From assembly GCA_964036275.1 (NCBI GenBank), contig OZ038435.1, positions 20,756,059 to 20,820,058 of the forward strand: a DNA stretch of 64,000 nucleotides, read 5' to 3'. Each line of letters starts with the position of its first letter. The first letter of the stretch is position 1. The translations under genes and the position numbers were made by a program. The notes under the pieces were generated by a model. The model worked only from the letters and a program-made list of their open reading frames with translations, did no database searches and had not been told where the DNA came from. The DNA comes from Litoditis marina. Lineage: Eukaryota; Nematoda; Chromadorea; Rhabditida; Rhabditidae. This document shows, one piece after another, positions 35,701 through 49,400 of the stretch.

Positions 35701-37439
35701 ACTTCGTTGTGCATTCAACAAACAATGAACAAACAACGAACAAACCTACAAACGAATCAATAAGACATACTGACCAATGTGTCTCCCGAAGTTTCTACAA
35801 AGGCGCCAATTTCTACATAGAAGTTGATTACTTCATACACGGTCCATGACTGTATTTTTCTGACGACTTCTGTCGAGAAGTTGTCGAAAGCTCGTCTGGA
35901 AACAAAGATTGATGATGAATCTAGTAGAATTGTGGAATCAGCCGAGTCTGAAAATTAACCGTAAGGGGGGGGGGGGGACATTTATGTGAGAAACTCATTC
36001 TGGTCGGAAGAAAGAAGAGGTTGGTTCCGCTCAACCTCGCCAGAAGCGTTTTTCGCATTAGTTTATACCACTAATTCCAATCTGCCGATAATGTTCGGTC
36101 TAATACGTCCAGAAAACAATCTGAACAGTTCTGACAAGTTAGTACTCGTGATCTCAAGAGGTTTGGGACATTTGCAAGCCGATGGAGTAGAAGAAGACTT
36201 CAATCTGTTACAAATTCGTGCAGTAAGCGCCTACAGTGAGCAAATGTTTTCTACGAGGGTTTCACTACGCGTTAATTCGTCCCCTATGTGCAGTTCAACC
36301 TCCAAAACTGACCCAAACTTAATAGTATCCTTCATCAACAAACGAAACATCATGAAATTTGTCCTTTCACTGTAGGGTTCTAGGAACGGGTGACATTATA
36401 TGAATGCTGGATTATTATACGTAGTATCACATCGAATTGAAAGTCAAACGTGTGATTTCAGGAACTTTCGGAATTTCAATTACCCACTCTCTCAGTATTT
36501 CAGACGATTTTATCAGTTTGACGACGGCTTTACAAGCAGCGGCCACACACTCCAGACTGCCGATTATCTCGATTGTGGTTATTTCTCCTGGAAGTATTCG
36601 ATGTAATCCTACACTTTCCCGATAATGCTGTCGACCACTTCTTGTTACAGAAGAACGGAATCAAATGCAGTACCAATAGGCGCTGTCATCCTAGAAGACA
36701 CTTTTCCCCAACTTCCAGCGCCCTTTTGACGTCAACAACACCTGCACACTACACTCAATGATACGAGAAAAGATGAAGCTTGTAGTGTTTGTTGTTTTTA
36801 TTGTGAAAAATAAAAATTAAACTGACCAAAAGTTCTGTAATCTTACTGTATGAGTCTCAGTAGGAATAAGACATACTACATAGCTACGAAGATCTGTAAT
36901 TTTTATGATGATCACCGCCTCGTAACGGAGCGACGTGAATGAATAATTATGAAAATATATATTTCTTTAACTCACCCTTTGGCATGACTCTTATCTCGGC
37001 CCCTGATTTATGTTTGAGTATTCGTAGGGTGCGTCCTCCCTTTCCAATAATCAGTCCACCTTGCGAGGTCGGTATTTGAAGAATGACCCTCTCATTACTA
37101 CAAGCATAATTCCAACTTGTAGAACCAATTCTATCGGAATGTTAGCACAGTGGTTTGGGAGCTTGGAAGCACGTAATTTACTAGAGATAAATTGACTAGT
37201 CACGGAGAATTAGCATTTTAATTAGGCATCGTGCACTTTGTTATGGCACGTTTCCGAGTTTGGCTGTGTTTGACAAGTGTCAAGTGACTCTGTGATTGAT
37301 GAAAGCTCCCCTCGCTTGTAGAAGAAAAATTCATGCTTTCATCCATCTCGAGATTCAATTTACTCCCAATTTGTTCGATATTGTAATGATTGTGTAACAA
37401 TTTAAAAGCATACACATTACTAATATTATTATTATTTAC

Positions 37440-37470
<31 letters not shown>

Positions 37471-40400
37471 ATCTTTTTATCATCCTTATCAGAACTCACC
37501 CTGCTGGTGGCTGTGGTACTGCTACTGCCGCTGCAACATGTTCCTTCGGAGCTTCATTTTTATGGCGGCTGGAAATGACAGAAACATTAAGTTTACAGTT
37601 AAGAAAACAATTATAATCCAAATACCAAATTCCAAACATACAATGAATAACTTGCTACACAAAGTCTGCAATTTGCACGCGTATTTGATGATCATTCCAT
37701 TTACAAGTAGTTTAACTTAAACTCGCCTAAACTATAAACTCAAAACTTTCCAAAGTTTTTGAGAAACCAACCTGTGCATCTGTTCATACTCGGCTATTTG
37801 ACTCAGTCGTTGATTGGCGCATATTTTGTCCTCTTCGAAGAATCCTTTGAGAACCTGAAACTGAAATAATTAAAGAGAACGTTTCACTATAATTTGGTTC
37901 GAATGAATAACTCGAAATCTAGAAACACTGCTTTGATTATGCACTGATGGCTCCTCACAATTACAGATTAAGAACAATGGAAATCGGTCGTTGACCAAGT
38001 TTTTTTATGAGCCAAACACTTCTTTGGCTTACTGTAAAGCAAAGCTTCTAGCTGAATTGTGAATTTAGTTTGAGTGTACACAATCTCAATAATTATAAGA
38101 AGAGAATAATCAAGAACACTCTTCAGATATGTGCACAATTAGTAATAGAAGCTACACTTGCATGTTTTGATAACACATTCAAATGGTAAGAGAAAGTTAA
38201 TGTGAACAACATAGGTATCTAAGATTGAGAATAATGACAAAAATGGAACCATTCTAAACAAGAATTGTGTTGAACTGACCAGTTTCCCGTTTCCCACTTC
38301 GATAACACATCTAGTGGTTTTATAGAACTCCAGCATCTCATTGTTGGTCCAGTTTGCAAATATTTTTTCCAGTTCGGCAGAAATTTGGTTCGATTCCAAT
38401 CTGAGTACGTATGCTAGAAGATCCCGGCAACCACATCCCATACTGCGTCTCTTGCTCTGTCTCACTATTTTTCGTAGAAGCAGAAAAACAGCGTGTGTTT
38501 GAGGAGACGCGGGATGGGATAAATGGGATAAGGCGGAATGGGATAAGGTTTTAACTCGATACCAGTAATCATTCTCTCGGAAAACGAGAGAGTACTTGAT
38601 AAGAAAGAGTTCAATATTGCTCTTCTGCCTCAGCAATGTGATATACTTGACGATACTTTTCTCAAATGACACCCTTTACTTTATTCAGGCAGCATGGCAA
38701 TCCTTTCGACCCCATGAGAAACACGGAATGACCGCTTCCCGAACGAGCCACGATTTGGTTTCCCTAGTTTTACGGCCGACCATCACCATTGGCGCGCTGC
38801 CAGCTCGGCCCGTACAAATCAAATGGATTACTGGTCTCGGCGCGCCAACCAAGAATCGATGCCTACAGTAACCCAATGAGCATCTTAATTTGGAAATTTT
38901 TTCTTATGGAAATTTCAATTTATGGAAAAATCTTCCATTGTCTGGCCTAAAATCACTTCATTTTCACCTTCTATTCATTAAAATTGTTTATCTATTAATT
39001 GTGTCCCACATCACGTTAGTTTTAGACACAGAATCTTTACTTCTGTGCTTATTTAGAAATTTTAATATATCCGAACTATATCCGAATTAGAGATATTTCG
39101 CAAAAGTGACTACTATTAGGAAGAGGATAGAAATTTAATTAGTTGTGTATCGATGCTATCTAATATATTTTGTCAAAAAAATTTCCGGATTGAATTTTTA
39201 TTCCTTTTTTTTCAGTTATACAGCTCGGCTTGGACGGAAGTTACGTGTTCTGAGGAATAGAGGATCATTTCTACCTCTCTTCAGTTCAATATCTGTATCA
39301 GCTGTTATACTGTCAAGGTTGGTTATGTTCAAACTGTTCGCAATTATTCTATGTGAAAAGTTCGCTTGAGTAAAGGAGGGAAACTCGGAGGTTTGAGTGC
39401 GTAACTTTCGCTATACTCGTCTTTCCCAACGTGAATTTAATGTTAGTTTGTTTGACAAAAATAAATTAGAGTGATCGCAGTAATAATTTTTTGTGTAATA
39501 GTAATGAAAATCACCATTTTCACATCGAATCTATTCAAAATGATCTTTTCTCTTGTCTTGGACTAAAATCCTTTTTGTTCTTTAGTGATTTTTGCTTTCC
39601 AATAGAGAAATATCTGAACAGAAAATATTTCGCGAAAAAATGACAACTACGAGGAGGAGGATGGAATATTATGTTTCGATGTTATCTTCGAATTCTTTAT
39701 TAATGTGTTACAGCGGAACGTCACTTGGACAATACACTCGAAGACTTCTTCTTCTCTCATTGCAGGATCAAGAACAACTGATAAGGTTGGTTATGTTCAA
39801 AGTGTTCACGATTATTTTGAGTCAAAATTTAGTAAAAGCGGATGGAAAAATTAATGGGTTGCTCGCGCTATTCAGCTATGCTTGGCTCTAGAGAGAATGA
39901 CAATGATCGATGTGCTCTCTCAATCTTCGAATTGTAATTTATTCCATGTTGTGTAGTCGTGAATTTAATAAGTCCTGAATTTAATCGTTTTTCAAATATA
40001 AAACTTTCAATTATCAATTCAAGTATAATACTTTTACTTACTTTCAACTTGACGATCCGCTTTCAATTTTCAATTCAAGTATATTACTTTCACTTACTTT
40101 TAACTGGACGATTACGTTTTTACACTCCGTCCATAAGGCGATTCTTTTAGAAAATCAAGTGTCCCCTTATCGAAACTGCGATAATTGCAACTAGGCTAAA
40201 ATTTATATCTACTTGTATGCATTAGATTCTTTTCAACACTGAATTGTAGGAATGAGGGAGTTCATCACCAGTTTGCTGCAGCTTTAAATTTGAAGCGTTT
40301 ATTTTGCATAAAATCATTCTTATTATTTTAGATGCCGCCGTTTGGACCGGCTGCGCGAACTGTTTTATTCAAAAGACCTGATGGGCAAGTAATTTGTTTA

Positions 40401-43400
40401 AATAAGCCAAAACAGGGTGCTGCCAGTAAAACTTCTCCGCCCAACTCTCACGCGAGCCCAAAAAACATCGTTCGCAACAGAGTGGTACCTTTTGCTGAAC
40501 CTGATCCGTTAAAGTGCGAGCAATTTCGTAGATTCTGTATGGGTGAATCTGAAGCCATTTCGCAAAACGCGTTTTTGGTTGCCGAAAACGAACGGCTGAA
40601 AAATTTGTTTCTATCGAAAAACGATGAACATTTGAAAACCACGATTTCTGCTCAAAGAGATGAATTGTCACGCCTTCGAACCCAATTGAAAGTTGCACAA
40701 CAGTTTCGCTCACGTTGTGATGAACTTTCCGATGTGCTGTATGACTTGAAACAAGAGAACGCTCTTATACGAAATAAGGTTAATATCACCAAATCATCTT
40801 TCGTTAACGCGAAAAAACGCGAAAAAAGAGCCAAATTGACTGTTAGCGGTCTAAAATCTGACATCACTGCCATGCAAAAAGCAATGTCTCCGCCAACCTC
40901 AAAGCGTTACGATTTATTGCAAGATAAGCAATCTAAAAATGTGCGATTTGAGAGAATGAGTTCGACTCTTACTGAGATTTGTGGCACGAATGATGTACTC
41001 GTTTGGAAGAAATTTCTCACAGATTTTGATGCAAAAGTTTTGACTGAATCGACCTCTCCATCGCAGAACAGCAAACTTTCCGGTTTCCAGTCTTTTGTGT
41101 TTATGAGGAAATTTGAAATATCTTACAATAAGTATGGAAAGATGAAACAAATGTTGAAAGACTTGTGTTCGTTCGATGTTTTATCTTCTCTGAGGCAAAT
41201 TCGAAAAGAGGTGAAAAGGTTCAGCACAAAATCCCTCTATGACGTAGCTATGGTTGATGTACCTCAAAAAGATGGTCCTGATGCGCGTATTCCTGTTTTG
41301 GAATTGAATGATCTCGAAACCGCTGTGAAAATGCGCGTACAGCATCTTTCCGAATCAGGCAAATTGAGATTAGATGGCCGCTATCAAGGCAAAATTTGGG
41401 CTTGTATTGTTGGCGATAAGGGGGGTCAAGAGACACGGCTTGGTGTTTTGCTCGGAAATGTAGAGTCGGCCAACTCACCAAATAATTTGATCTTATGTTG
41501 CTCTTATGTTGGTGACGACAATAGGAATTATCTCACCACGTGCCTACCGAATGTGATTGACGAAATTAATAATTTGAAAAGTGTAGAGGTCGTTATTGAT
41601 GGGAAATCAACCAACCTGGAAATAGAGTGGTTTTTGACAGGCGATTTTATGTTTTTGTACAGCACGCTAGGTCACAAGGGTCCGAATTCCACCCACAGCT
41701 GTTTGTTTTGCGAAGAATCTAAGTGTAAGAATATTAGCGCGTGGCGTCACAGCGACTGTGTCACAGAAACCGCACTTTAGATTCTTACGCGCGTGACGCC
41801 CAAGCTGGCAAAAATAGCGTGCACCTCGACTCTTTTGTGATTTTCCGTAATGTTGATTTGAATCATATCATTCCTCCCAGTCTCCATATATTTATGGGTC
41901 TTGCTGGCTTCGCGTTTGATGCGTTAGATGCCGAAGCTGCTAGGTGTGACGCCGATCTTCCGGAAGCGATTCGGACGAAAAAACAGCAGAAAGCCAGGCT
42001 TAATGACTTGAGAAAATTGGTGAAAGAAGGTACCCTACAAGTAGATTTGCTCCAAAAAGACGTAGCCTCAGCAGAGGTAGTTTTGAGCGTGTTTTCATCG
42101 ATTAGAGGTGGAACCATTGTACCGCCTTCGGCAGTTCTTTTGGATGACGAGCCTCTGTGCGCCGAGGCTAATCTTTGTATAATGCGTGATCGCCGCGCGC
42201 ATTCTTTGGAGCATAGAATGTGGGACAAATGTCTGTCTTGCAGCGCTGATGTGCACTTTGAGTGCTGTGGACAGTTTACATCCCAGACCATCGAACTAGC
42301 CAAAATGAACAGTCTAGTCTGCTATAGGTGTTCAGGTTTAACTATTTCACAGAGAGTTGTGACTATTGAGACCGAGTTAACTAGATGTAAAACTATGTTG
42401 AACGATCATTCTGTCCAGTTGAACGCACTCAATAGTGAATTTTCGAAGCTGCATTCAGCTCTGCACGGATCAGCCGGGCCAAAAGCTCGCGAACTTGATA
42501 AAATGTATCGTCACTGTGGTGGGGACCCGGCCGCCTGGTTTCAGCGGTTCTGCGGAAATCACACGCGAAAACTGTTGCAGCCAAAGAATGCTAGAAAATT
42601 GTGGTCTATTTTTGCTGATTCACCGAAAAAAACACATTATGTCAATTACATGGAATATTTAGGGGAAATTCAGAGTTATGCGCAAGCTTGTTTTCTGACT
42701 CAGTCTGATATCGATCGAGTTCGCGATATTCTCCCTCTTCTAGTGTTTGAATTACAGTCAGCTTGTCCAGAAATGCCAGTAACACCCAAATTGCATGCGC
42801 TAGTCAAACATGTCTATTCATTCATGAGTAGGTTCCAAACCTGGGGACTGATGTCCGAGCAGTGCATTGAATCCTTGCACGCTCGTTTGAATAGAATGAA
42901 CAAACGATATTGCGGAATCAGGAATCCTTTGTCTCGCTATCATGCTATTTCTGATGCGTTCTCTTTCAGCAATTACCTATTCGATACTGATCAGCAGTAA
43001 TTGCACATCACGAGGACGGAAGATTGTGATGTTTTATGCTATTCAATTGTTGCGTTTAAGATGGCTCGTGGTCAGTTCAACAACTCGCGCGGGGGCGGAA
43101 ACAGAGGTTTTCGCGGCGGCGGAAACCGCGGAGGCGGAAACCGCGGAGGTTTCGGAGTCGGCGGCGGTGGTGGAGGTGTCGGTGGTGGAGGAGTCGGCGG
43201 TGGGGGAGACAACAGCAATCTCATCTACCGGTTCGTTTTTATCATCTTAATCATTTTTTCATTGTTTCTTGTCTTTGATCGAACGAGTTTTTCTCGGTAT
43301 TCGAGGTTTTCACATATTTTGATACACTAGCGACGTTTATCTGAGTTTTGGAATATTCCAATTTTTGAAATTTGCTCAAATATGGACTTCAGACACTTCT

Positions 43401-46400
43401 TGGATACCCAGAGACAGCTTCAGATGGAGACTGGTATGCGGGCGGAAGCGGAGTCGCAGTTGCAGGCTCGATCGGCTGAGTTGAGCGACGCTGAGGGTCG
43501 TCATAGGTGAGATATATACGGAATTTACCAACATCGAATCATTTTTGCATTTCGCAACGTTCTGATTTTTACCTTTGTTCACTGATTCTCTGTTTTTGTG
43601 CTTAACTGATTTCTTTTTTCATAAATTCCTTTATTCAGAGTCTCGGAAGATACGCTTGCCGAAGTTCGTGGAAGATTGCTCGCAGCAGAAATATCGAAAG
43701 AAGAAATGGAGTCGGAGCTTCAGGACAAATCGGCCAAGATAATTAGGACAGAGTTAGTTTTTACGTCTCTTTGAGAGCAGGAATGCCGCTTACCAGACGC
43801 TAATTTTTCGATACACTGGTAACATTGTTTTTATTCGATATTCTGGGAGTGTGATTTTGTAGTATTGTTTTTCAGGGATAGTCTCGTGGCTTCTCGGGAA
43901 GAAGTAATCGGATTACAGAAAAAAGTTGCTGCACTGCAAGACAGTATCGTCGTGCTGCAGGCACGAGCAAGTGAGAGCAGGTAAATATCATTCTCCTTAT
44001 CAATCTTTTTCTTTAAATTTTGTGTAATTCTGGTCTCTTACTCTGCCGGACGAGCCAAGTAGTTGTTTTTTTTATATTCACATTGTTTTTTGTCTACAAC
44101 AAGCAGAAAAAGCTTCCAAGTGGATGTCGGTCGAGTTGTTGGTAGAAATCAAACAAGTATGAGCGTTCGTCATTTGAATACTTTCAGATACCTGGCGAGA
44201 ACGGTCGTTGGTCTCAGAAACAGAGTGAAGCATCAGAAGAATTCGCTTAAGTTAGTTATTTTTACCTTCTCGTGCATTCATTTTTGTAACTGTTACTCGA
44301 GAGCACGCAATCGATATGCACATGCAGTGGTAAATGCGCTTTTTCGTACTCTAATTCAGGTAATCATTTTTTTTTCTATTCAGGAAGGTAAGAGCCGGTG
44401 GACTGCGTTTGTGCGAACAAGATCCACTTGACGATCGCCAGTCCTTCATTCGCGAGGATTTTAGGACTCTGTTCCGAGACTCAAGCAGGTGAGAGCTGTT
44501 TAATTGAATGATCGCTGTTACCAGAAAACGCCATCCAATTTTCTTCGTTTTACCTGTTATATAATGCGTCGTTTTTCAGCTCTGATCGTGACGTGTTCGA
44601 AGAGGACAGCGACAAGGAAAACGCATCTGGAGCGGCTTGACTGTGATTTCGTTTTCCTTGTTTTCCTTGTGATCCTTGTTTTCGCTTATGCCAGCTTTGT
44701 ACTGATCTCGTTGTTTCGTTGTTTACAATGTTTGTAATGAAATCTTTTTGTTTGTTACAAAATGAATCTTGGTTTTGTTTTCTGATTAGAGAAATTTTCT
44801 CTTTAATTTTTTAAATTTGTTCAATTTCCGAATCATAGGAAGCCATTTTTCTGTGCTCAAAAGTAAGTATGCTCCAACACCAAAGACCGCGACGCGCTCC
44901 GGACGCGAAGCGGTTTTTGATACTTTGCCGCTTCCAAGCTTGAACGAATCCCAACGACCGTTCATACCGTGGAAACTCAGATGATTTTCTAATGAGAACC
45001 GCATGAACACACCATGAGCTACTTGGGAATATCTAATGCATACATCTCTGCGGCAGCGGTGTTTTCCAAAGTGCCACTGATGCAAATTGAAGTCATTCTC
45101 GGAGTTTCGACTGCAAAATAATATTTATTATAAGTGTTTGCTTTTTTTTGAACCAAACACAACGTGATAGCTGAAGTGACGTCCAAACTCGTACTGTACA
45201 TCATGGCAAGGTTCACAACAAAGGAGGTCAATTTGTCAGAGAGGTCGCTGTAAAATGCTTAGAATGAGAGATAAACCATGGTTATCTCAAACACTTATTC
45301 TGACCTTTATAATGCTTTACGAGACTAAAACAGTGGCAACTTTGGAGGATAATCAAAAAGTGGCATGCAGGAGCGGTATCTATTTGTAGTTTGGCATAGT
45401 TTCATGAAAAATACTGCGGTGCTAGACCAAACTACAAGGGAAATTTTCCAACTGGGACTTCCCAAGAAGAATAGTTTACAATGTTCTAATAATATATGTT
45501 ATCTACAAGCAGAATAGTTTTAATCCAACCTACCATCATCGCTGAAGTCCAGTTTGGCGCCAGTTTTGGTTTGAATTGTATTCGCCGTGCTCCCCTTCGT
45601 ACCGTAGATCCATCCAGTCACAGTGACAGGAATTCTCAGTTTTCGGATTATACTTAAAATTCAAGTAGAGTATAGTAATCTGGTATGAATTACATTTGAA
45701 TCAGCAATGTTCGGGGTCGTTTTTTGTCAGAATAGTTTCCATCCTGATTCAAGACCATTTTGATGTGGTCCTTAGAGGGTTTGATCTTTTTGGGAAGACG
45801 GTGAACAAATGATCCACTCAAATTGTTACATCCAGCGCCACAGTTACGAACTTTTCAAATTTTATAAGCATCGGAGACCAGTTCGGATTCCAACTTGACT
45901 ATTGAACAAAATTGTGTGTAACTTTCGCACCCACATCACATAGATCTTCATGTAATTCTTGATACACAAGTAAACAATTCAATTCTCGTTACTCGCGGTG
46001 GTTCAGTGGTATTTTGTCGAGTGAACGTGGGTGGATAACCGGTGTAAATTCAGTTTACCATTTTGGAATTACGTCGACAAGAAGACATGAGAAAATAGAT
46101 TCATATAACAAGGAGTTATAACATTACATAACGGAAAGGGGAATAACGGACAGCAAGAATAATCGTTAGTTGGTATTAAAAACAGCAGAGGGAAAAGAGA
46201 TCGATTACGAGAAACGGCAATAGAGTATCCTGAACCAATTCCTGATGGTAGCTGATATAGAGAGAAAAGAAACAATAAAGTCAAATGTCCATATTGTCAT
46301 ACCATTAATGAGGCTCCAATGAACTAAACTAACTCAGACAATTGAGACAGACTAAATTTTCCTCATTCTAGATCGTCTTGGTTCAGGAGAAAGTGAGGTA

Positions 46401-49400
46401 TTCAACACCATACTCTTTTGCTACATTATCGTTGCATTTGGATATGAAAAATCCAATCAATCAGCGTAAAAAACACCTTGCGTTAGTATAGAAAAGATCA
46501 AAAGTGTAGGATTTTAGGCCAGCTCGAAAAGGGCACCTGCACTGTAATTGCGCCAACTCGACACACAGGAGCATGGCGCAACTCTCTACTTGGCGCACCC
46601 AAGGTGCGACCAGCTAACATTGCGTCAGTGATTAATGCTTGCGTAAATTGCCGTAAGTCGTACTCGACATTCCCCCTTGCTTAAGAACCTTGCTGACGAT
46701 CTAGTTTTCAGAATCTTATAATAATGACATCAGGCGACAACAGAACATAGAACAATCAATAACAACGAGAAAAGGCTCACAGTTTTTCCAGCATGGCTAC
46801 GTGCTTCTCCTCGGGACAAATCGAACTGTGGTGCAGTTCCATCTTCGCACAGTGGAAGCATCGGCGAGGGGTTCCCAGTTTGTTGAGGCACTCCTGGTCA
46901 GCTGGATGCGACTGGATACACACGAGACACTTGTCCTGCGACTGTAGAATGGCGATGCGAGCCTCCACAACCTTGACACGGAAGCAGTCATCGGCGTATC
47001 CATGATCCGTTTTCCCGCAAAAGCAGCACGGGTACCTGCAGACAGGAACCTCCTCCCTAGCTCGCTTGCTAGGAGTCGGTCCACGGCTGGCAGATTTGCT
47101 CGGCGTAGTCAAAGTTGCTGGTTTCGTGGGAGTAGACAGTCTTGCAGCTGGCCGCGCGGTGGCGAGTCTCAGAGACGAGGAGGTCACCTGGCTCTGAAAT
47201 ACATTGCTTGCATGAACCGACCATCCGACAAGACGTCAACCAATTCAATTCGAAACACACTGCTTTCAGGTAGACCGCATGGCAAACTTCCGTAACTCAC
47301 AAAAATCTTGAAAATGCAATTTGAGAGTTCCCACACTGTAATTCAATCAAGTCCCTTTCTCGCCGTACTGTTCAATTATTGCTTTGCTATTCCACAAGCA
47401 ATCTTCCCCCCAGAAACAGAAGAATTTCTCACCTTGAGGCCCTCTTCCAACTCCTTGATTCGCCCTTCAATTGCGACCAGATGTTGCTGGATGTCGGGAA
47501 GAATCGCCACCGTCTCTACCACATGTTGTTGCTGATTGACCAATACCTTCAGTCCATCTTTCAACTCAGCAATTGAGTCTTTGCGAACGGTTTCGTAATC
47601 ACCGGACGCCAGCGAGTCCATGGACAAATCCTGAATTGCAATTATTAACAACGAAAATCCTTGCTATCCGATTGTGTTACAAAAATATATACATTTACAC
47701 TTATTATTTGCCTACTACACTACACATATACTCTCATTCTTCTTCATTCTCACAATATGTTACATTCTGCTTTGCCTCTCTCTTTGGCATCACTCTCCTA
47801 GTGAACTCTCTCACCGCAGCTGGTTTCTCCTTACATTCCGCTTGCAATTCCATGGGAATGAGGTGATTTACTGCGCGTTTCACAATATTGCCATTAGAAG
47901 TTCGCACTGAAACCGTTCTGACTTCATTATCTGAGGCTGGGTGTAGTTCTGTTATGATCGCTAACTTCCATTGAGATCTTTTCAGTTGATCATCTGCCAA
48001 GAGCACAACTTCGCCCTCTTTCACATGATCAGCTGAAGACGCCTTCTCAACACTCGCTCTCTGCTGTTTGCTACGCAGCTCACTCAAGTAACTCACATAC
48101 CATAAATTCCAGTACTTTTCCAACCTCTTATTTGCTGACAACATCCAATCTATCGCTTGCTCTCGTGTAGTTACCATTCCTATCCCGTATTCTTCCTCCC
48201 CATCTCCAACTTTCATTATAGTTAGAGAAGATGTCGACTCATTTCTCATCAAGCTGCTGGGAGTGATTACCGAGATATTTGCATCATTGCTAGTAGCTGT
48301 CAACGGACGGTTGTTCAACACATTCTCAACTTCACACAAAAGCTCGGAAAGAAAGCGCAGAGTTTCTTGCAGATTTGAAGAGACAAGATTTCACCAAACC
48401 AACCATTCTTTCATACAGTCCTCCTTTCCAAGGCGCTAATGGTGTAATGAAACGCCAATCAACTCGCTTGCTAGTCAAAAATTGCTGCGCCGCATCACTA
48501 CAAACGCTCTCTTCAAAACCCTCATTCACTACTTGCTCTCCCAAGACGAACGTTTTCGCATTATCCGACATGATACTTGCCGGAACTCGTCTTCTTGCAA
48601 AGAACCTACGCAAAGAGGCAAGAAACTCCATCACACTATTATCCGCTACTAACTCAATATGTATTGCTCGCGTTGCCAGACAAGTATACACATGAATCCA
48701 AACTTTCTGTTCTACCTGCTGACCCAGATGGTCTACTCGTACCAAAAACGGTCCAGCATAGTCAATTCCAACATGTTCAAAAGGGTTACTCTTGGTCACT
48801 CTCTCACTAGGCAGTTGCGGCATGATAGGATACTTGTACGGTCTTGCGTTCATTCGTCGACATTGAACACACTTGCTGAAAATTGCCCGTACCGTTGATT
48901 TTCCCGATGGTATCCAGTACTTTTGCCGAACCTGATTCAAAGTCAACTCTTTCCCTCCGTGCTTACACTCGCAATGAACATGTCTCACATACAAGTTAGT
49001 CAACGGGTGATTTTTTGCTAACAATGCAGGTTGCCTCGCCGTTTCTGACAATTCAGCATTGCCTAGACGTCCTCTGAAATGCCAAACTCCTGCCTCATCT
49101 CGCAAAACATCTTCCTTATTCCCTTTTCCCAGTTCCTTGTCAAAATTACTTTCCCTCTGATGTTCCCGTACAATAACATTCTCAGAGGCTGTCAATTGCT
49201 CAACTACTCTCGTATTTGCAAAACTCGACAACTCCGGCAATGCTTCTTTCAAGACTACTTTCCTATTTTGACTCAGACGATCGTACACTCTCTTCCTGAG
49301 AAAGATCAACATAAACCTTGTGATCCGCACCAGTTTCTCGAACGAACTAGGAACTGCAAATGGTACACAGCTAGAATGTACCGCAATCGCAGTATTGACT

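Larger units (their letters stand above)
39145..44640 (+). mobile_element. DNA transposon with transposase and companion gene
   Basis: The element lies inside intron 10 of the KH gene (38,401-45,022), antisense to it. It carries a long coiled-coil DDE-like transposase (40,332-43,000, frame-broken) and a seven-exon companion gene (43,061-44,640). The limits given cover only the recognisable parts. I could not find convincing terminal inverted repeats; a MITE-B-like end at 38,684-38,720 and similar sequence at 44,945-45,020 are the only candidates. Superfamily is uncertain; the spacing of acidic residues and the C-terminal Glu helix recall RAG1/Transib and CMC-type transposases. Confidence 0.6.
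35775..45850 (-). other. KH gene exons 8-15: KH1, KH-like 1, linker, KH2
   Basis: Exon 8 encodes a Cys/Lys-rich lead-in (NCGAGCNN, then KKIKPSKDHIKM) and the first strand of KH1. Exons 9-10 give KH1 with loop GTKG and TGAKLDFSDD. Exons 11-12 give KH-like 1, where NEMLEFYKTT and VGNGKL take the place of the GXXG segment, then VLKGFFEED and the last helix. Exon 13 is an Ala/Pro linker (AAAVAVPQPPAG). Exon 14 has KH2 with LIIGKGGRTL. Exon 15 joins the end of KH2 to the start of KH-like 2 (SWTVYEVINFY), a fusion of two exons that are separate in the other units. Confidence 0.7.

Noticed and set aside
37218..37499. Asn-rich minus-strand frame
   Set aside because: A product of a TTA/ATT trinucleotide repeat inside KH gene intron 13, without splice or family support.
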